The notes beneath the pieces were generated by a model. That model ran no database searches and was not told the origin of the DNA. It saw only the letters and a program-made list of their open reading frames with translations. A program made the position numbers and the translations under genes. Source: Apostichopus japonicus (taxonomy: Eukaryota; Echinodermata; Holothuroidea; Aspidochirotida; Stichopodidae). Taken from it: a stretch of 64,000 nt of DNA. Location of the stretch: the NCBI RefSeq assembly GCF_037975245.1, contig NC_092582.1, positions 6,858,001 to 6,922,000 on the forward strand, written 5' to 3'. Below are positions 24,197-36,739 of the stretch, in pieces (the first letter of the stretch is position 1; every line of letters begins with the position of its first letter).

Positions 24197-25060
24197 TAGC
24201 TTCATGCTGTAATGGCTGTAGCAGTAACTACATTTTTTTCAAATAATTAAGGGTGCTTACAATCTATGCATAATAGTACTGTGTTTTGCAATTTCTTCAG
24301 CATTGTTATGTTCAAGTATTTGTTATGAGGTTAACCTAGCCTAGATTCATTTGGGACGATCGAGTACATATTGCAGTCCTGACAAGCGTGCTTATTCGCC
24401 CGACGATTGGGTACATATGCAGGACAGGCGGGCTAATTTGTCAGACGATCTGGTACCGTGCTAGCTTCATGCTGTAATGGCTGTAGCAGTAACTACATTT
24501 TTCAAATAATTAAGGGTGCTTACAATCTATGCATAATAGTACTGTGTTTTGCAATTTCTTCAGCATTATTATGTTCAAGTATTTGTTATGAGGTTTACCA
24601 AGCCTAGATTCATTTGGGACGATCGAGTACATATTGCAGTCCTGACAAGCGTGCTTATTCGCCCGACGATTGGGTTCATATGCAGGACAGGCGGGCTAAT
24701 TTGCCCGACGATCTGGTACCGTGATAGCTTCATGCTGTAATGGCTGTAGCAGTCACTACATTTTTCAAATAATTAAGGGTGCTTACAATCTATGCATAAT
24801 AGTACTTTGTTTTGCAATTTCTTGAGCATTATTATGTCCAACTATTTGTTATGAGGTTAACCTAGCCTAGGCTAGATTCATTTTGGGACGATCGAGTACA
24901 TATTGCAGTCCTGACAAGCGTGCTTATTCGCCCGACGATCGGGTACATATGCAGGACAGGCGGGCTGATTTGCCCGACGATCGGGTACATATGCAGGACA
25001 GGCGGGCTGATTTGCCCGACGATCGGGTACATATTCAGGACCGGCGTGCTTATTCGCCGA
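24197..25060 (+). repeat. ~265-bp tandem repeat, three units, with 42-bp subrepeats
   Basis: Units start at 24197, 24462 and 24725 (shifts of 265 and 263 bp), each beginning TAGCTTCATGCTGTAATGG and ending in a GC-rich CCCGACGAT segment. The third unit is extended by 42-bp subrepeats starting at 24931, 24973 and 25015 (CCCGACGATCGGG plus TACATATGCAGGACAGGCGG). Because 42 is a multiple of 3, the subrepeats stay open on the plus strand and encode a 14-residue unit containing DDRVHMQDRRADLP. The array lies between the two minus-strand exons, so I read it as intronic. Confidence 0.9.
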
Positions 25061-25225
25061 CGATCGTGTTAATAGGCCCCACCAATTATAACAACAGCCT
25101 AGGCCCTATTTGCTATGGTACAGCCTAGCTAGGCCTACCTCGCGCACAAGCCTAGAATAACTAACGTTACGAACTGCCAAGCTTTTATTCTGTATTAATT
25201 GGAAAACAACAAAAAACATACATAC

Positions 25226-25297
25226 CTTTCCCTCGAAAACTGTTTTCACTTCGTGGAAACCTTTATTTGTAAGAAAAGTTCTTAAAGACTCAGCCAT
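25226..25297 (-). CDS. First coding exon of the TIR element's gene
   Basis: Minus-strand ATG at 25297 opens 24 codons (MAESLRTFLTNKG, then FHEVKTVFEGK) that end exactly at an AAG|GTATGTATG donor at 25226/25225, leaving phase 0. The hydrophobic spacing L..FL...GF......F resembles the first helices of a SAM-like fold, which is only a suggestion from pattern. The ATG lies about 430 bp inside the right TIR, leaving room for promoter and leader. The leader (25300-25480) is GC- and CpG-richer than its surroundings. Its phase matches the terminal exon at 23571-23425. An intron of at least 1.6 kb would contain the tandem array. Confidence 0.5.
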
Positions 25298-25544
25298 TGC
25301 TAATTTATAACCTTTACTCTAGCTTAGACATACGGTCGTCTGTCTCGTTCATGCCTAGCTGTGTGTACGGCGTGCGTACGTACAGTACAGCGAGTACCTG
25401 GCTAAGCGAAGAATATAGTAGTATATATGTACACAAGTTCTAGCGCTCGTTGTCACTTGTTTTTTGTGCGGCGTATTTGCAAGTTTTCGGATGACGTAGG
25501 CGCATTTCTGTTCTCTGATTGGATACATTTTTCAGTGGAATACA

Positions 25545-25732
25545 GAGACTGAAAATGGTAAGATGCCATGCCACATGTGATTAGCTGATTGGTTAATACA
25601 GTCAGTCCAAAACAGCGACTGAACGGTGTAACTGATAATACAGTCTAAGTAGAGTGTTTCTCAGTCTAAACTCAGTGTATAACACTGAAAAAAATTTCAG
25701 TCTCAAAGAAGACTGAATTCTTCAGTCTATCA
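25545..25732. repeat. Right subterminal AGACTGA array
   Basis: Mirror of the left array: AGACTGA, CAGTCTAA and TTTCAGTCT motifs in both orientations up to the right TIR. Less dense than the left array. It would lie upstream of the element's minus-strand gene. Confidence 0.85.
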
Positions 25733-25745
25733 TTTTAAGAGAGTA

Positions 25746-28678
25746 CTATTTATTGAGATTGTTAATTATTAACCTTTCTAAAAAAAGATATGGGATGCCA
25801 TTTAAAAAAAAAGCATGTACAGACTAAAAATAAATAATTCAAATAAAATATTAAAATTAACAAAGGCTTAATGTATCCAAAAGACAGTTCCACATCAAAG
25901 GGCACATTTTATCTGCCAGTATAGGGCACATTTGCTATTTGGAAAAAAAAGTGGGGGGGGGGGCACGTGCCCCTAGTGCTCCCCGGCTCCTCTCCCCTGA
26001 GCATTTGTCATGAAGTGGTTCACAAAATAAGATGTTGAGTGACTATACGTTTCTTCTAGTAATCTGAGTACTACAAACGTCATAGACCTTTAAATACTGG
26101 GAAGGAGAATGATCAAACTACTTTGGACAAACGCATAAATGTAATTCACAAGATTCGCGCAGCTTTCCGAGAAACGCCGAGCGATGTTTTCAATGTAGTT
26201 TATATGTTGTAAGTAAGTGTTCGTATATCGACTGTAATCAACCACAGCCTGTACAATACGAATCAAACGAAACACCCGCCATTGAACAAAGATTCTGAAA
26301 GGCGGGCAATTCTTCTCAAATTTATAGTCAATAACTTGCTGTGGCTACTATTACAAGAGTGAATCTCCCAAATATAATAAATTGACAAAGTGTTCTTTGA
26401 ATACGTTATTTAATGCAGGGCTTAGGTTATATACAATACAACAATCATGGAGCTATTGCTTCCAAAACTCCATTTGCTTAAGACCTATATGATATCTATG
26501 TCCCATTTATATTCTCCCATTATGGACACCGTGATGTATATTTTAAAGTCATATTTTATTTTCATGTAAATTAAACGAAGATATGATTCAAGTCTACACA
26601 AAGTCTTGTTTGATAGCTGCTGGCACATTTTACGATTTGGCGCTTTGCATGCATATGTACATTTTAAATACTCCACATTAAACTGTTATATTTAAACAGA
26701 CGTTTTAAAGAAGTCAACTTCCTCGAGATGATGGTCCATTTCTTCCCTTTATCGCAGCGGTTAGTTAATCCAATGATTATAATGCTACCGTCATGAATTT
26801 TAAACAAATTTTGTCAACACAAATTATAAAAAAGAGGTTTGTGACCTAATTTTTCATTCCTTAAATGCAAAAGTTCATCCGCAGTAGTTCCACGAAAAAA
26901 GAAAAAAAAAATGTTTAGTTGTATAGGTTCGATTTCTGTGAGATGAATGTGATATCATCTTGTATTTAAGTGACTGCATGGGAAGCAGATTAACCGCGGT
27001 TTACTTACTGTTAAACCGGATATACTAGACAAGATCGAGTTCCACTAAAGTATATGGAGGATGTATAAACGCTTAATTAAAAAAGGGCAACAAGAATTCT
27101 AGCCATTCAATCTTAACCTTTACGAAATCTCTTTATATCGGTTGAACTTGCCGTTGCCGATGTAACATTGAAAGGTTAGCCAACAGACCAAGTAGGCGAA
27201 TATCTAACTTTTACATCGGACGTCCTGACGTTAGGATCATATCAGGATTATATTTAAACGGAGAATAAAGAGGCCACAATGTATTTAAGATGAAGGGACA
27301 GACACGTGACGTAGATCATTGATGTGGATGGTGTAGGATTAGGCCTACGGGGAGTGAGATAAACGGAAGCAGGGGTGGAAGGGCTGCAGGATTAAACTCC
27401 GCAGAAGGGTAACTAACAGTCTCAGTAGGTTAAAGGGGGTAATGGGGAGTACAGGAGACGTCAGATTCTCAAATAAATTTACATCCCACAGGTTGTTTTT
27501 CTTGCAGTTAATCACCAGGCAGTAAAACGTTTGATTTTCTCTCTCTTTGATGTTATGCTTAATGGTAGTAGTCTAATACACATAAATAAGCGTACCGGGT
27601 AATTCATTTTGTAAAGACAAATTGAGTATATTTAGCGAATAAACACACGATCACATGTAGTTTGTATAGCACTGAAATCGATAATTGTTCTTCTCGTTGT
27701 CGTTATTTTCTAGCATGAATGTTAAGAGAAAACCATCTCTACACAGTACTGCACAAGACGCTGCACATCGGCGTTGCATTGAAGCATCGTTTTTTAAGTT
27801 AGTGATACATTAACACATAAACGGTAGGCCTATAGAAAAGAACACATACTGAAGCAAACCTTTTTACTGAGGGTGCTCCTTGTTTACATCAGATGTTAAA
27901 GGGGACACAAACCCAACCATCAATATTGTTCTATATGATATAGGTAACCACCATGAACAATTTCCGAAAACAGATCAGATATGGAAAAACATATTCCTTT
28001 TAAGAGATATCCCACATACTTAATGTTCCTAGACACACAACACTGAAGACTTGATCAAGTCCTAATATCATCAGCGCCACATGTGCTTCAATTTAGTTCC
28101 CTCTCTAATTTATTTTTTATTTTTTTAAATTTTCCGACTTATTTATAACAATGTTTATGGAGATGGGTGCTGCAATTGCTAATTTTTAACTGTTCAAGCT
28201 GTGTACAACACGTATTGAAGGCATTGGTTTCAGTGTCAACACTATTAACATTCTACCAAAGTTGATAATATGAAATTAAAGAAGAAGCCAAAAATACATA
28301 AACCAATCTAATTTCACAATTATGATATACAAAGATTTACACGTATAGATACAAGTCATTAGTTTATATTTAAACAAAGTATATATTTCGTCGTGTTACT
28401 GGTCCTCTCTCTATAATGCTTCATACTCAGGGGTTTACATTTTAGAACTTCTCCATATTGTCTTTAAGTTGTACACAGATAAACCGTGGAGGAAGTGGCA
28501 GGGATATTAAAGAGCTTTACTAATAATCTTCTCCCTAGTTCTTTCTCTACATTCTATGTCAACTAACAAGTATGTTGACGGTTATTATACTAGGAAAGCA
28601 TGCAATCTGCGTGTCACTTATTGATGTACCTCCTTGTTAAAAGAGAGTCTAACTTCCCGCTTGAATACCTTACATATC
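25746..28678. other. Unannotated AT-rich sequence
   Basis: Contains a poly(G) tract at about 25953-25965 followed by CACGTGCCCCTAGTGCTCCCC. A 63-bp segment beginning TTAAAGGGGACACAA at 27896 resembles one at 42726. No supported exon. Confidence 0.45.
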
Positions 28679-28985
28679 AGCCGATTCACACAGAGATTAC
28701 AGTAACTGCTGTAAATGTAAAGTTTTGTACCACAGTAAATACCAGATCGTGCTGACATATCTGATAAATCGGTAGCATGTGCTATTAAGTTTACAGTAAG
28801 AACTGAGGATATGTGTAATCCCAATAAATCCCAAATAACTGGATTTGTTGGAATTACACATATCCTCAGTTCTTACTGTAATCCTAATAGCACGTGCTAC
28901 CGAATAGCACAATACAGTTTTTACTGTGGTACAAAACTTAAGATTTACAGTAGTAATTGTGTTCTCTATATATGTGTATCAGGTG
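28679..28985. mobile_element. Palindromic foldback MITE, copy 2
   Basis: About 307 bp. The left arm starts AGCCGATTCACACAGAGATT and includes ATCGGTAGCATGTGCTATTA and GTAAGAACTGAGGATATGTG. The right arm is the complement, with ACACATATCCTCAGTTCTTA, GCACGTGCTACCG and GATTTACAGTAGTAATTGTG. The centre is AATAAATCCCAAATAACTGG. Short frames on both strands are mirror images caused by the palindrome. Confidence 0.92.
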
Positions 28986-31900
28986 TATATATATTTGAAA
29001 ACCAAACTTTCAGTTCTTTCTTCAGAGGTCAGCTTAGAAGGTACTTCAAATGTTTCTGTCAAGTGCAACCCTCTTACTTTCTAATCTTTTGGCGAGGGGA
29101 GTGGGTGGGATGGGCCTGAGGTTGGGTCATTGTTCTAAACTGTCTTAAGTTGTTTACTGTTTTCTTGTTCTAGGTGTGATCTACTTGTCAGGTCTACAAG
29201 GGTTTTCCATTTTAATTCCTTTCGCTTTTACAAGTCTTGTTCGTCCTATGTGCATGTGTTACCGTATGTATTATCTGCAAAATCAACAACAAATAAACTG
29301 GACTGAACTGTACAGAAGGTGTAATATTTTAACTAGGCAAAAAGTTGACAATTATTATTAAAAGAAGGAATGAAACTTGCAGCTAAAAGACTCTGAGAAA
29401 TAACATTATCTTCACTTCAGTGTGCTAAAATTTCCAATAAGTTGTAAAAAGGACAAGTACAAGAAATAAAATATCATTTTCTCAATGAGTGCGTGTAACT
29501 TTAAGAATGGGAGGAAAGTTCGTGTAACATCTGGAACATGAATGGTCATTTTTAGATTTTATTTTGTAATTTGGGGATATGTTGATAACGTTCAATACGC
29601 TCGTCTCCTATAGTAAAAATACATACGATGTTGCATTTGCACAGATGGTCGATTCTTTCTCCAAATGCAACAAAATGGCCCTAACGTAATGATGGTAAAA
29701 TTGCCAATACTTATTATTCGTAGTATAACATTGCACGTGTTCTGTGAAGTTTGTGCATCATCAAATCGCGTAAACCTATATAGGCAACAACAATCTGTCC
29801 AGGGGTCTCAGATTTTCAATATTTTCTCACAAATGGCGCTCCCCAGCGTTTCAACGGAATATGCTGCCACATAGGTGGCAATGTGTGTGCTCTGCACACA
29901 GATTCCTGAATTAAAGTAACACAACCGCGTGAAACCGCTCACTAAAATTGAACCCCCCGGGTGCTTGAACTTGCTGCTTGAGTGACTATTTCAAGGTTTC
30001 ACTCGTGCAGTGTCACGGAACGAACACATTTATTTGTTTTGCTTGTAACGTCTGATGTTTGTTTCAAATGATCTATTCGTCAATTTAATTACGGACAAAA
30101 TCGTATATATATATATACTACTTGTGATTAACTCATCGCTACTAAAACTCATAGCAACATCTTGTCAAGTTTCGCGGAACTAGAACGGACATATATCGCA
30201 ACCCTTTGTCAATGTTGTCTTCGCATGTTAGCCCCATTAATAAACCACTTTCAGAACCGCATGTTGATATGTAGTTCTGGAAAGACTGATTATCATGAAT
30301 GATTATGAAGAAGCCATTCATTAAGAAGATCATTACCTGTGTTTCATGTGGAGTATATATAATTCGTAATCTAATATCTTAGGCCTTATAACTAGTTTTT
30401 TTCTTCTAAATTTAGTTCCCCCTTCACTTTGGCAACAGGTGGTATTCGTAAATGCAATCATTATATGTTATTTCGCGTAGAAACAATAATGTCAGACCTC
30501 TTGAGTTTCTGTCTAGGCAGCAAAACTATAGAAAGAACATAAAATATTCATTTGATTCATCGATAGTTTGTTATTTATTTCTAAGCCTGCCAACTTCGGT
30601 TAATATACGAGCTTAATTATATACCATCGTCTAGGTAACCAACGAGAACAGATCTAGATTATTGACGTAAATTTGATGAAATGAACTGTGAACATGATAG
30701 TGACGGATAAATTGTCAAAGCCTGCACGTGATAACTGATGTGGATCTGCACGTGCGCACGTTTCACAGTTTGAACCCAGCAGTATTAGGCCTATTAATCT
30801 TTTAAAATATGTAAGTTTTCCTTTTTTCTTTTTCCCATTTTTGCATTCTTTTCTTATAAGTATTATTATATAGATGACCTCTTTCGGTAGAAAATATTCT
30901 CCTACTTTGTCTGTTATATATTCTAGTTATCAACTGTTATTAAGTCATTCATTCCATTTGTTTGCTCAATTCACTTATGCGTATTAGGAAGAGTATATAC
31001 ATATAGAAATTAGATGCATTTGTGTTCTACTGCCGGTTTTCCGTCGTTCAACAATGAAGCGCAAGGAAGCGCAAACGTCTAGCAAATATGAATTCCAGGA
31101 CACTGGTGTGTAATGACAGACGCAATTAGTGGCAGTTCGTGTCGCTAGGTGAGGGGGGAAGAGGTGGACGGGGTAAGTTTGTTTCTGCATGGAGCAAACT
31201 GTGCATTTTGTTCTATCGAATTCGATTCCAGTCTTTGTGTTTTAAAGACTGTGAAAAGTCCAATCTTCCTAAACAGGGTCAATCCGCGAGAAGGTATACA
31301 GGAGATAATCGGTTCCGCATAATTACTACCTGCACACTATTCGTGTCGATTCTCCATTGTATAGTTGTATAATAATAAAATACAGAAGAGTGATTTTGGA
31401 ACACTAATGTGAACCATATATGCAATTATGCGCACGAGGTAAATCTGCTCGTGTCTGGCTTTTGATCGAATGTATGTACAATGTTAATTGAAGGAAGTTT
31501 TATTCAAATCGAGAGCGGTCTCAGTCAGTGGAGAAGGAAGCACTGTTTCATGCATTATAGTTTAAAGGAAAAAGAAGGATGTCAATTTATCAATTTCGTT
31601 GAAAGTTTTCAAAAGAAACCCCAACGATACCTTGAAATTAAAAACCATGCATGCTTTCTAAAAAAAAAAAATGTTAAACCATATATTTAACTAAAAGGTT
31701 AATTGAAAATCGAACCAGTCTTATCATTCATAAACAATAGGCTATTTAAAATGAAATGTATCCAGATACTCCTTTTTTTTTTACGGTCACTTAACAGATT
31801 TAGACGATCCCATGGAGCCTCAATATAGCTAAAAGCATATACAGGTGGAAAATTGGGTTATGTAAACTCAACGGAAGCATTCACAAATCTCTTTTTGTGA

Positions 31901-33847
31901 TCTTTTGTATGATTCTATGGACAGGGATGTCACATCAGCTTATTGCCTGATGTCAATCAATAAAGCCAGCAGTGGTAGTCAATGACCTATACCTTCTCAT
32001 TGTTTTGATGGCGGTTGGCGAAGGTCAGGTTGTTCAGGTTTTTAACTGGATTTCATGCTTATATTAAGATGAATGATTTTAAGATAGTTTTACTTCCCCG
32101 TCAATTTGTGAGTCCTGAAAATACTTCAAGCAAAAAAGAAGAAGAAGAAAAATGCTCCCGGGGAGGACACTGACATTTTGTCAGCAGCAAGTCTGTCTTG
32201 TAATAATTCCAAGATGTAGAAGAATATTTAGACGACAGTTAATATCTTAAAGGACAGTGGTTGTCATATTATTAACATATTTTTTTTATATTAGATATGA
32301 TTTTTTTAGTTATTCTTTAGGAAGTTCTCGGGTATTTTGAAAGGCCATTGGCATTTTCAAATTTAAAACTAGAATTTTTAAACTGTGTGCAAAATAATAA
32401 CAAGCTATGATTATTTCCCGTTGTTATTGAAGTATGTTTAGAACGAGAGAGGCATAATGTATATACTGCCATCTGTCCCGTCTTGATGAGTAATAAACTG
32501 CATTTTCTATCCTTGCTGTAAAGCTCCCCCTAAACAGCATGTAGAAATATATTGATACCAGAAATGATGGAGTATTAATTTGATTTTACAAACATGATCA
32601 TAGTTCCTTACAAGTTCAGACCTGCCCAAAAGTTATAGATGATTATTTTAGATGATTTAAAATATGTTTTTTTGTTGTTGAAATTACGTATAACAAGTAT
32701 TCACCTTCCAGATGATCACCGATAGTAGCGTATTGTGAAATCAGCAAGCATCAAAATTAATATTCATTTGTTGAATACTGTAAACTGCTATCTTTCCATG
32801 TTTTATTTCTGTAACACCTTGAAGTTGTCAGAAACGACTCTTTTAAACATGCAGCTGAGGTTCACAAGCTATATTTATTGAACTATCTAGTCTAAGAGAC
32901 TGAACATAAGGTCAGTTCCTTAGATTCAGCCACAAAAAGCTGTTATGGTCCGAATGACATCTTTACAATCTTTTACCAAATTTACCAGTGGGCAAATGAT
33001 GCTGAATATGATCCCAAATATACTCTGCTATTTAGATTAAGTTAAAAGAACATGACTTGGTTAAGTTATTAGAATGGATAAAACAATGGATTAACATAAA
33101 CATTAAAGCCTGTATGGGGAAGCATGGTCATCAAGCTTGCCTTAAAGGAGCAGTCCAGAGAGTTGACTTATTTTTTTTAAGGTGACTAATCTTGAAAACC
33201 GAGATATACATATTCTAGTACTCGAATGTTTCCTTTTTGCTTGTACATTAGTAACATATCAAGACGATAGTTCTACTTAAAGTCATCATTTAAAGAATAG
33301 AGTCTGATCAGGTAGACCATTCCTTTTTTCTTTCAATCATGCAATCAAAGTAGTAAAACAAACTCAAATCCGTTCTAATAATTCCAATCAATTATACGTT
33401 TCCACTGGAACTAAGCATTTGGTAATCATCATTGTACATATATCTATATACAATTCCCTTTTCACCAGAATAATTACACAATATAGAGGTTGTTTATAAA
33501 GTCTTAGTACTCTCGTTATTATTACAGCGTTTTTGTTTTTATTCACAAATTGTTCATTATGACGTCAGCGAAATGAACACTATACGAAATTCCCCTTTCA
33601 TTTGCATTCTATTCGATACACAGAGCCCGGTAAGTGATATGCTCTGGCTAGTCCACACTGTTTACATTTTATAATTTTCAACATTTTAATAAACAGCAAA
33701 CCTCCTTTCCCACTTTACTTAGGTCAAATTTATACTTAAGGGTTTACCTGAAGGAATATCCAGTAAACCGACATTTGTATTTAATTTTGGGCTATAACTT
33801 GTTTGTCAACAGAACTTAATCGTGTATTATTTACATATTATTAACTA
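28986..33847. other. Unannotated sequence
   Basis: No supported gene. Two CACGTG E-boxes and an adjacent GCACGT lie at about 30724-30760. A frame from ATG near 33570 reaches a GTAAGTG at 33631 (MNTIRNSPFICILFDTQS), which is too short to call. A segment starting CCTTAAAGGAGCAGTCCAGA lies near 33140. Confidence 0.4.
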
Positions 33848-33867
33848 CCAATCAATCAATCAATCAA
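33848..33867 (+). repeat. (CAAT)n microsatellite
   Basis: Four to five CAAT units followed by CAAA variants. Confidence 0.9.
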
Positions 33868-35126
33868 ACAAACGTAACAATTGTTTGAATACAAGCATTG
33901 AGCTGCTTTAAATTATGAACATGTATACAGCCATTGTGTTTCGTTGGTTCGTTTTATTTGAATACCCCTATTTCCTCAGTCATAATTCCAACTACGGTGC
34001 AGGGTTGCAAAAACATATCACCATTTCGTGGGAGGAAATGGATGAAACTCGCTTTCTCTCTATAATTTTGGTTTCTTCGAACGTTGTATCATGGCCGGGA
34101 AAGTAAAGTGGTAGATATGATAGGATATTGATTATCTTCTACACACACTCGTTTACTAATACTTTTGGAAATACATTCATAAGAGAGAATCTCTACAGTC
34201 AGCTTCTGGAGATTCGCTCAATAATTGAATTATCGCATATAGAAATATTGCAGTCTGAGAGAAATCACACACGGCTACAAAACCCACACGTCACTATTTC
34301 ACCATAAGTACTTTGAGGCCCACTGAAGTATGAATTATTGACGTGTTTGTTACTTCGAAGTGAATTAAACTTGCCAGTATATACGTCTGCAATATATTGG
34401 AGGTAAATTTCTTCATGTTATCTGGATATAATCTTCAAATCTTAAAAACAAAAATTTCTTGTATCTATATAGGTCTATACAATGATATATGCCTTTATCA
34501 CACAATAAATTAAAACATTAGAAAGACAAACGTGTGCAGTGTGTTCAAATTGCTGTTTCATAACACACCTGCATATATACAGAGCGAACGTTTAAGTAAA
34601 CCAGTGTGGGCGCTACACTATAATCTTGTAAATGTCAAATCGTAATTTAATTACCAATAGTATGCTTTTCACCCACGCTTTACTTCTTATTCTTCTCCAG
34701 CTTCATCTCGTCTCTTTGACATAATTTACATCGAAATGGTACAAAAATAATGCGAGAAGTTAGGTTTAGGTACCCAATGAATAGATATACATATACCTAT
34801 ACCTATACATATATTGGTACGTACGAACGTATACACATATAGGTAAAACGGAGGGCTTTGAGAGAATGGGAAAATGTCTCTAATGCGTCTGGGTTTAAGC
34901 ATAGCCTTAGATCAAAGGAACTTATAAACCATTCGTCATAACACTTTAATGACAGGCTACGTTCACATGTCCACAAAATGATTGACATCATTTACACAAA
35001 TTAACTCTCGACAAGCAGAATGATATAATGTTTCGATGTGCTGCATGGTTGTCTCACAGTGATTGTACTCATTAAACATGTGTAATGTGATGAGAACACC
35101 AAATTTAATATGTATAAGAGACTTAC
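33868..35126. other. Unannotated sequence downstream of the 35.1 kb exon
   Basis: If the minus-strand gene model at 35.1-36.2 kb is right, this is its first coding intron. No second exon was recognised here. Confidence 0.35.
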
Positions 35127-35337
35127 CCATCTAAGGAATCGTCATCCATATCTGCAACCTTGTGTAACCCACCGTCGATTTCTTCCGCAATACTTGCCAT
35201 GGGCCAAAGAAAACACACGGAGTCCCGTACCATCTGTCTAAAATGAGCTCCCAACATTGAATCTTGCTCCACTGTGTTAAACTTAGGAAGAACTCCTCTC
35301 CGAGGGACCACATGGGTATCCATTTTTTATCTTTTCC
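35127..35337 (-). CDS. First coding exon of an unidentified gene
   Basis: On the minus strand, a long pyrimidine tract ending TTTGATGTTTTGAAG gives an acceptor at 35338. The exon carries an ATG at 35323 in good context (AAAAAATGG) and 66 codons, and ends at a near-perfect donor (GATGG|GTAAGTC, GT at 35126-35125), phase 2. The peptide begins MDTHVVPRRGVLPKFNTVEQ, has a central MLGAHFRQMVRDSVCFLWP segment and an acidic end with DMDDDSLDG. GC is near one half, well above the background. An alternative frame in the same exon starts MAIFKQVLFLFFF but hits a stop just before the donor, so I prefer the 66-codon frame. I do not recognise the family. A non-coding first exon near 36.1 kb is proposed separately. 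Confidence 0.5.
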
Positions 35338-36104
35338 CTTCAAAACATCAAATGAATGCACGAAAAAGAACAAGAAAAGAACTTGCTTGAATATTGCCAC
35401 AAAGTACGCTCGATGATATATATATATATTTACCGATGTTAAGCTTCTCTGTCTCTAAGCTTTACAACCTCTTAATGTCTATAGTTTCCGCGGTACAGAT
35501 AAAATACATTGTAAGTGACAGAAAAGCTCTGTTCTTCCCGGAATAATTGCACTTCACACGACTTCCAATGCCTAATTACTCCATTTTCTCCACTCACTCT
35601 TGCAAAGTGAGAAACATTTGCCCTGACATATCTTTGTACTTTAACAGCGACCGAAAATAGGTATATGTGACGATCGCAGAGTCGTTTGCCGAAAGAAAGG
35701 CAGACGATATAACTACTGACTTTACTTATTTTTTTATTTTGCTTAAAGAAGTGCAGAAATTGTCTCTGAATATATGATTGATCACTAGTAATCATCCAAG
35801 CGGTGTCTGGTTAAGTGAAGTAGATGAAAATTCAACGATTGTGCTCTTCTCTTACAGTGGAATGAACAACATATTCACCTCTTGTGTTCTTCGGAAATCC
35901 AACTACTAGTATACGTGGTAAGAAATCAAACACGAAATTGTAAGGACGACATCAGGAGCCGCAAACATCCAGGAGTAATATATCTTCGTTATCTAATATT
36001 GAAATTATAAAGCAACAATAAAAGAAAACCGTGTTATTATACGTCGATGATATAATTGCTTGACATGTTTAACTATATAAGATGAAAAAAAGGTGGCTAC
36101 TTAC

Positions 36105-36185
36105 AGTCATAGTAGCAGCCTGAACAATTTAAAATGTTATCGTTAAAATTGTAAATCTTGTCGTGCGCGGAATAGCTTATATACC
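36105..36185 (-). promoter_or_regulatory. Possible TATA box and first non-coding exon
   Basis: The minus strand reads GGTATATAAGCTATT at 36185-36171, a good TATA-type element. About 70 nt downstream is a donor, ATGACT|GTAAGTAGC, with GT at 36104-36103. A start site about 30 nt below the TATA would give a short leader exon spliced to the acceptor at 35338. All of this is motif inference with no expression evidence. Confidence 0.25.
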
Positions 36186-36739
36186 ACTACAGTATATGCG
36201 AACTGGTGGGCATGTATATAACTGTGTGCGATAAAGCTGTGCAAAAAGTTGAACATATTAGTTTAAACGAGGTGACGAGGTGACGTCTCGAAAAGAAAGC
36301 CTAAATAAAAGATGATAAATGTAAACCTATGAGAGACGGAAATTGAAAATCAATACTGCATTGTCAGTCTATCGGTTCAATTCCCCCAAATCCCAAATAA
36401 TTATCGATTTCACTGAATATCGATTGAATATCGATTTCATTATAAAAAGGAGCTCAGTAATATATTGACGTCGTATGCAAAGTAGATTTGTAAATGATAT
36501 ATTGAATAAAACTACAACAATTGTTTAATTCATTTTCAGTATTCTTGAGGTACTTGAAGATTCCTTTAAATATCACAGTTTTTGTTTCGTAGATATCTTG
36601 ATAAATTGATTAGACTTATATGTTAATTTGTTTTGATTTTTTGATATGCTGGAGTATTAAGGTTCAGATAACAGCTTTTTCGTTAACATAGCTAGCTATT
36701 CGTTACCTTTCGTGGAAGGCATGAGACTAGTAATATGAC

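Larger units (their letters stand above)
20699..25745 (-). mobile_element. 5-kb TIR transposon with subterminal repeat arrays
   Basis: The 16-bp ends are perfect inverted repeats: TACTCTCTTAAAATGA at 20699-20714 and its complement TCATTTTAAGAGAGTA at 25730-25745. Extending inward, 24 of 25 positions match (one mismatch, then AGACTGAA). A TA at each edge could be a TA target duplication. Both subterminal zones are packed with AGACTGA/TCAGTCT in both orientations, a layout typical of transposase-binding sites. Minus-strand exons near the right end (25297-25226) and middle (23571-23425) look like the element's own gene. The interior also holds an intronic tandem array and nested MITEs. Superfamily not assigned. 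An ancient inverted duplication is less likely because the ends are short and precise. Confidence 0.75.

Noticed and set aside
24883-25128. 81-codon repeat-containing frame as a real protein
   Set aside because: Frame is created by a 42-bp tandem repeat inside a probable intron on the opposite strand; no start or splice support.
28618-29119. Overlapping frames on both strands with near-identical peptides
   Set aside because: They mirror each other because they lie in a palindromic MITE; the same holds at 36727-36994.
33570-33631. Short first exon ending at CCCG|GTAAGTG
   Set aside because: Only about 20 codons and no promoter or partner exon; one donor match is expected by chance.
35131-35400. 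89-codon minus-strand frame beginning with a signal-peptide-like MAIFKQVLFLFFF
   Set aside because: The hydrophobic start is the pyrimidine tract of the predicted acceptor translated; the frame stops before the donor.
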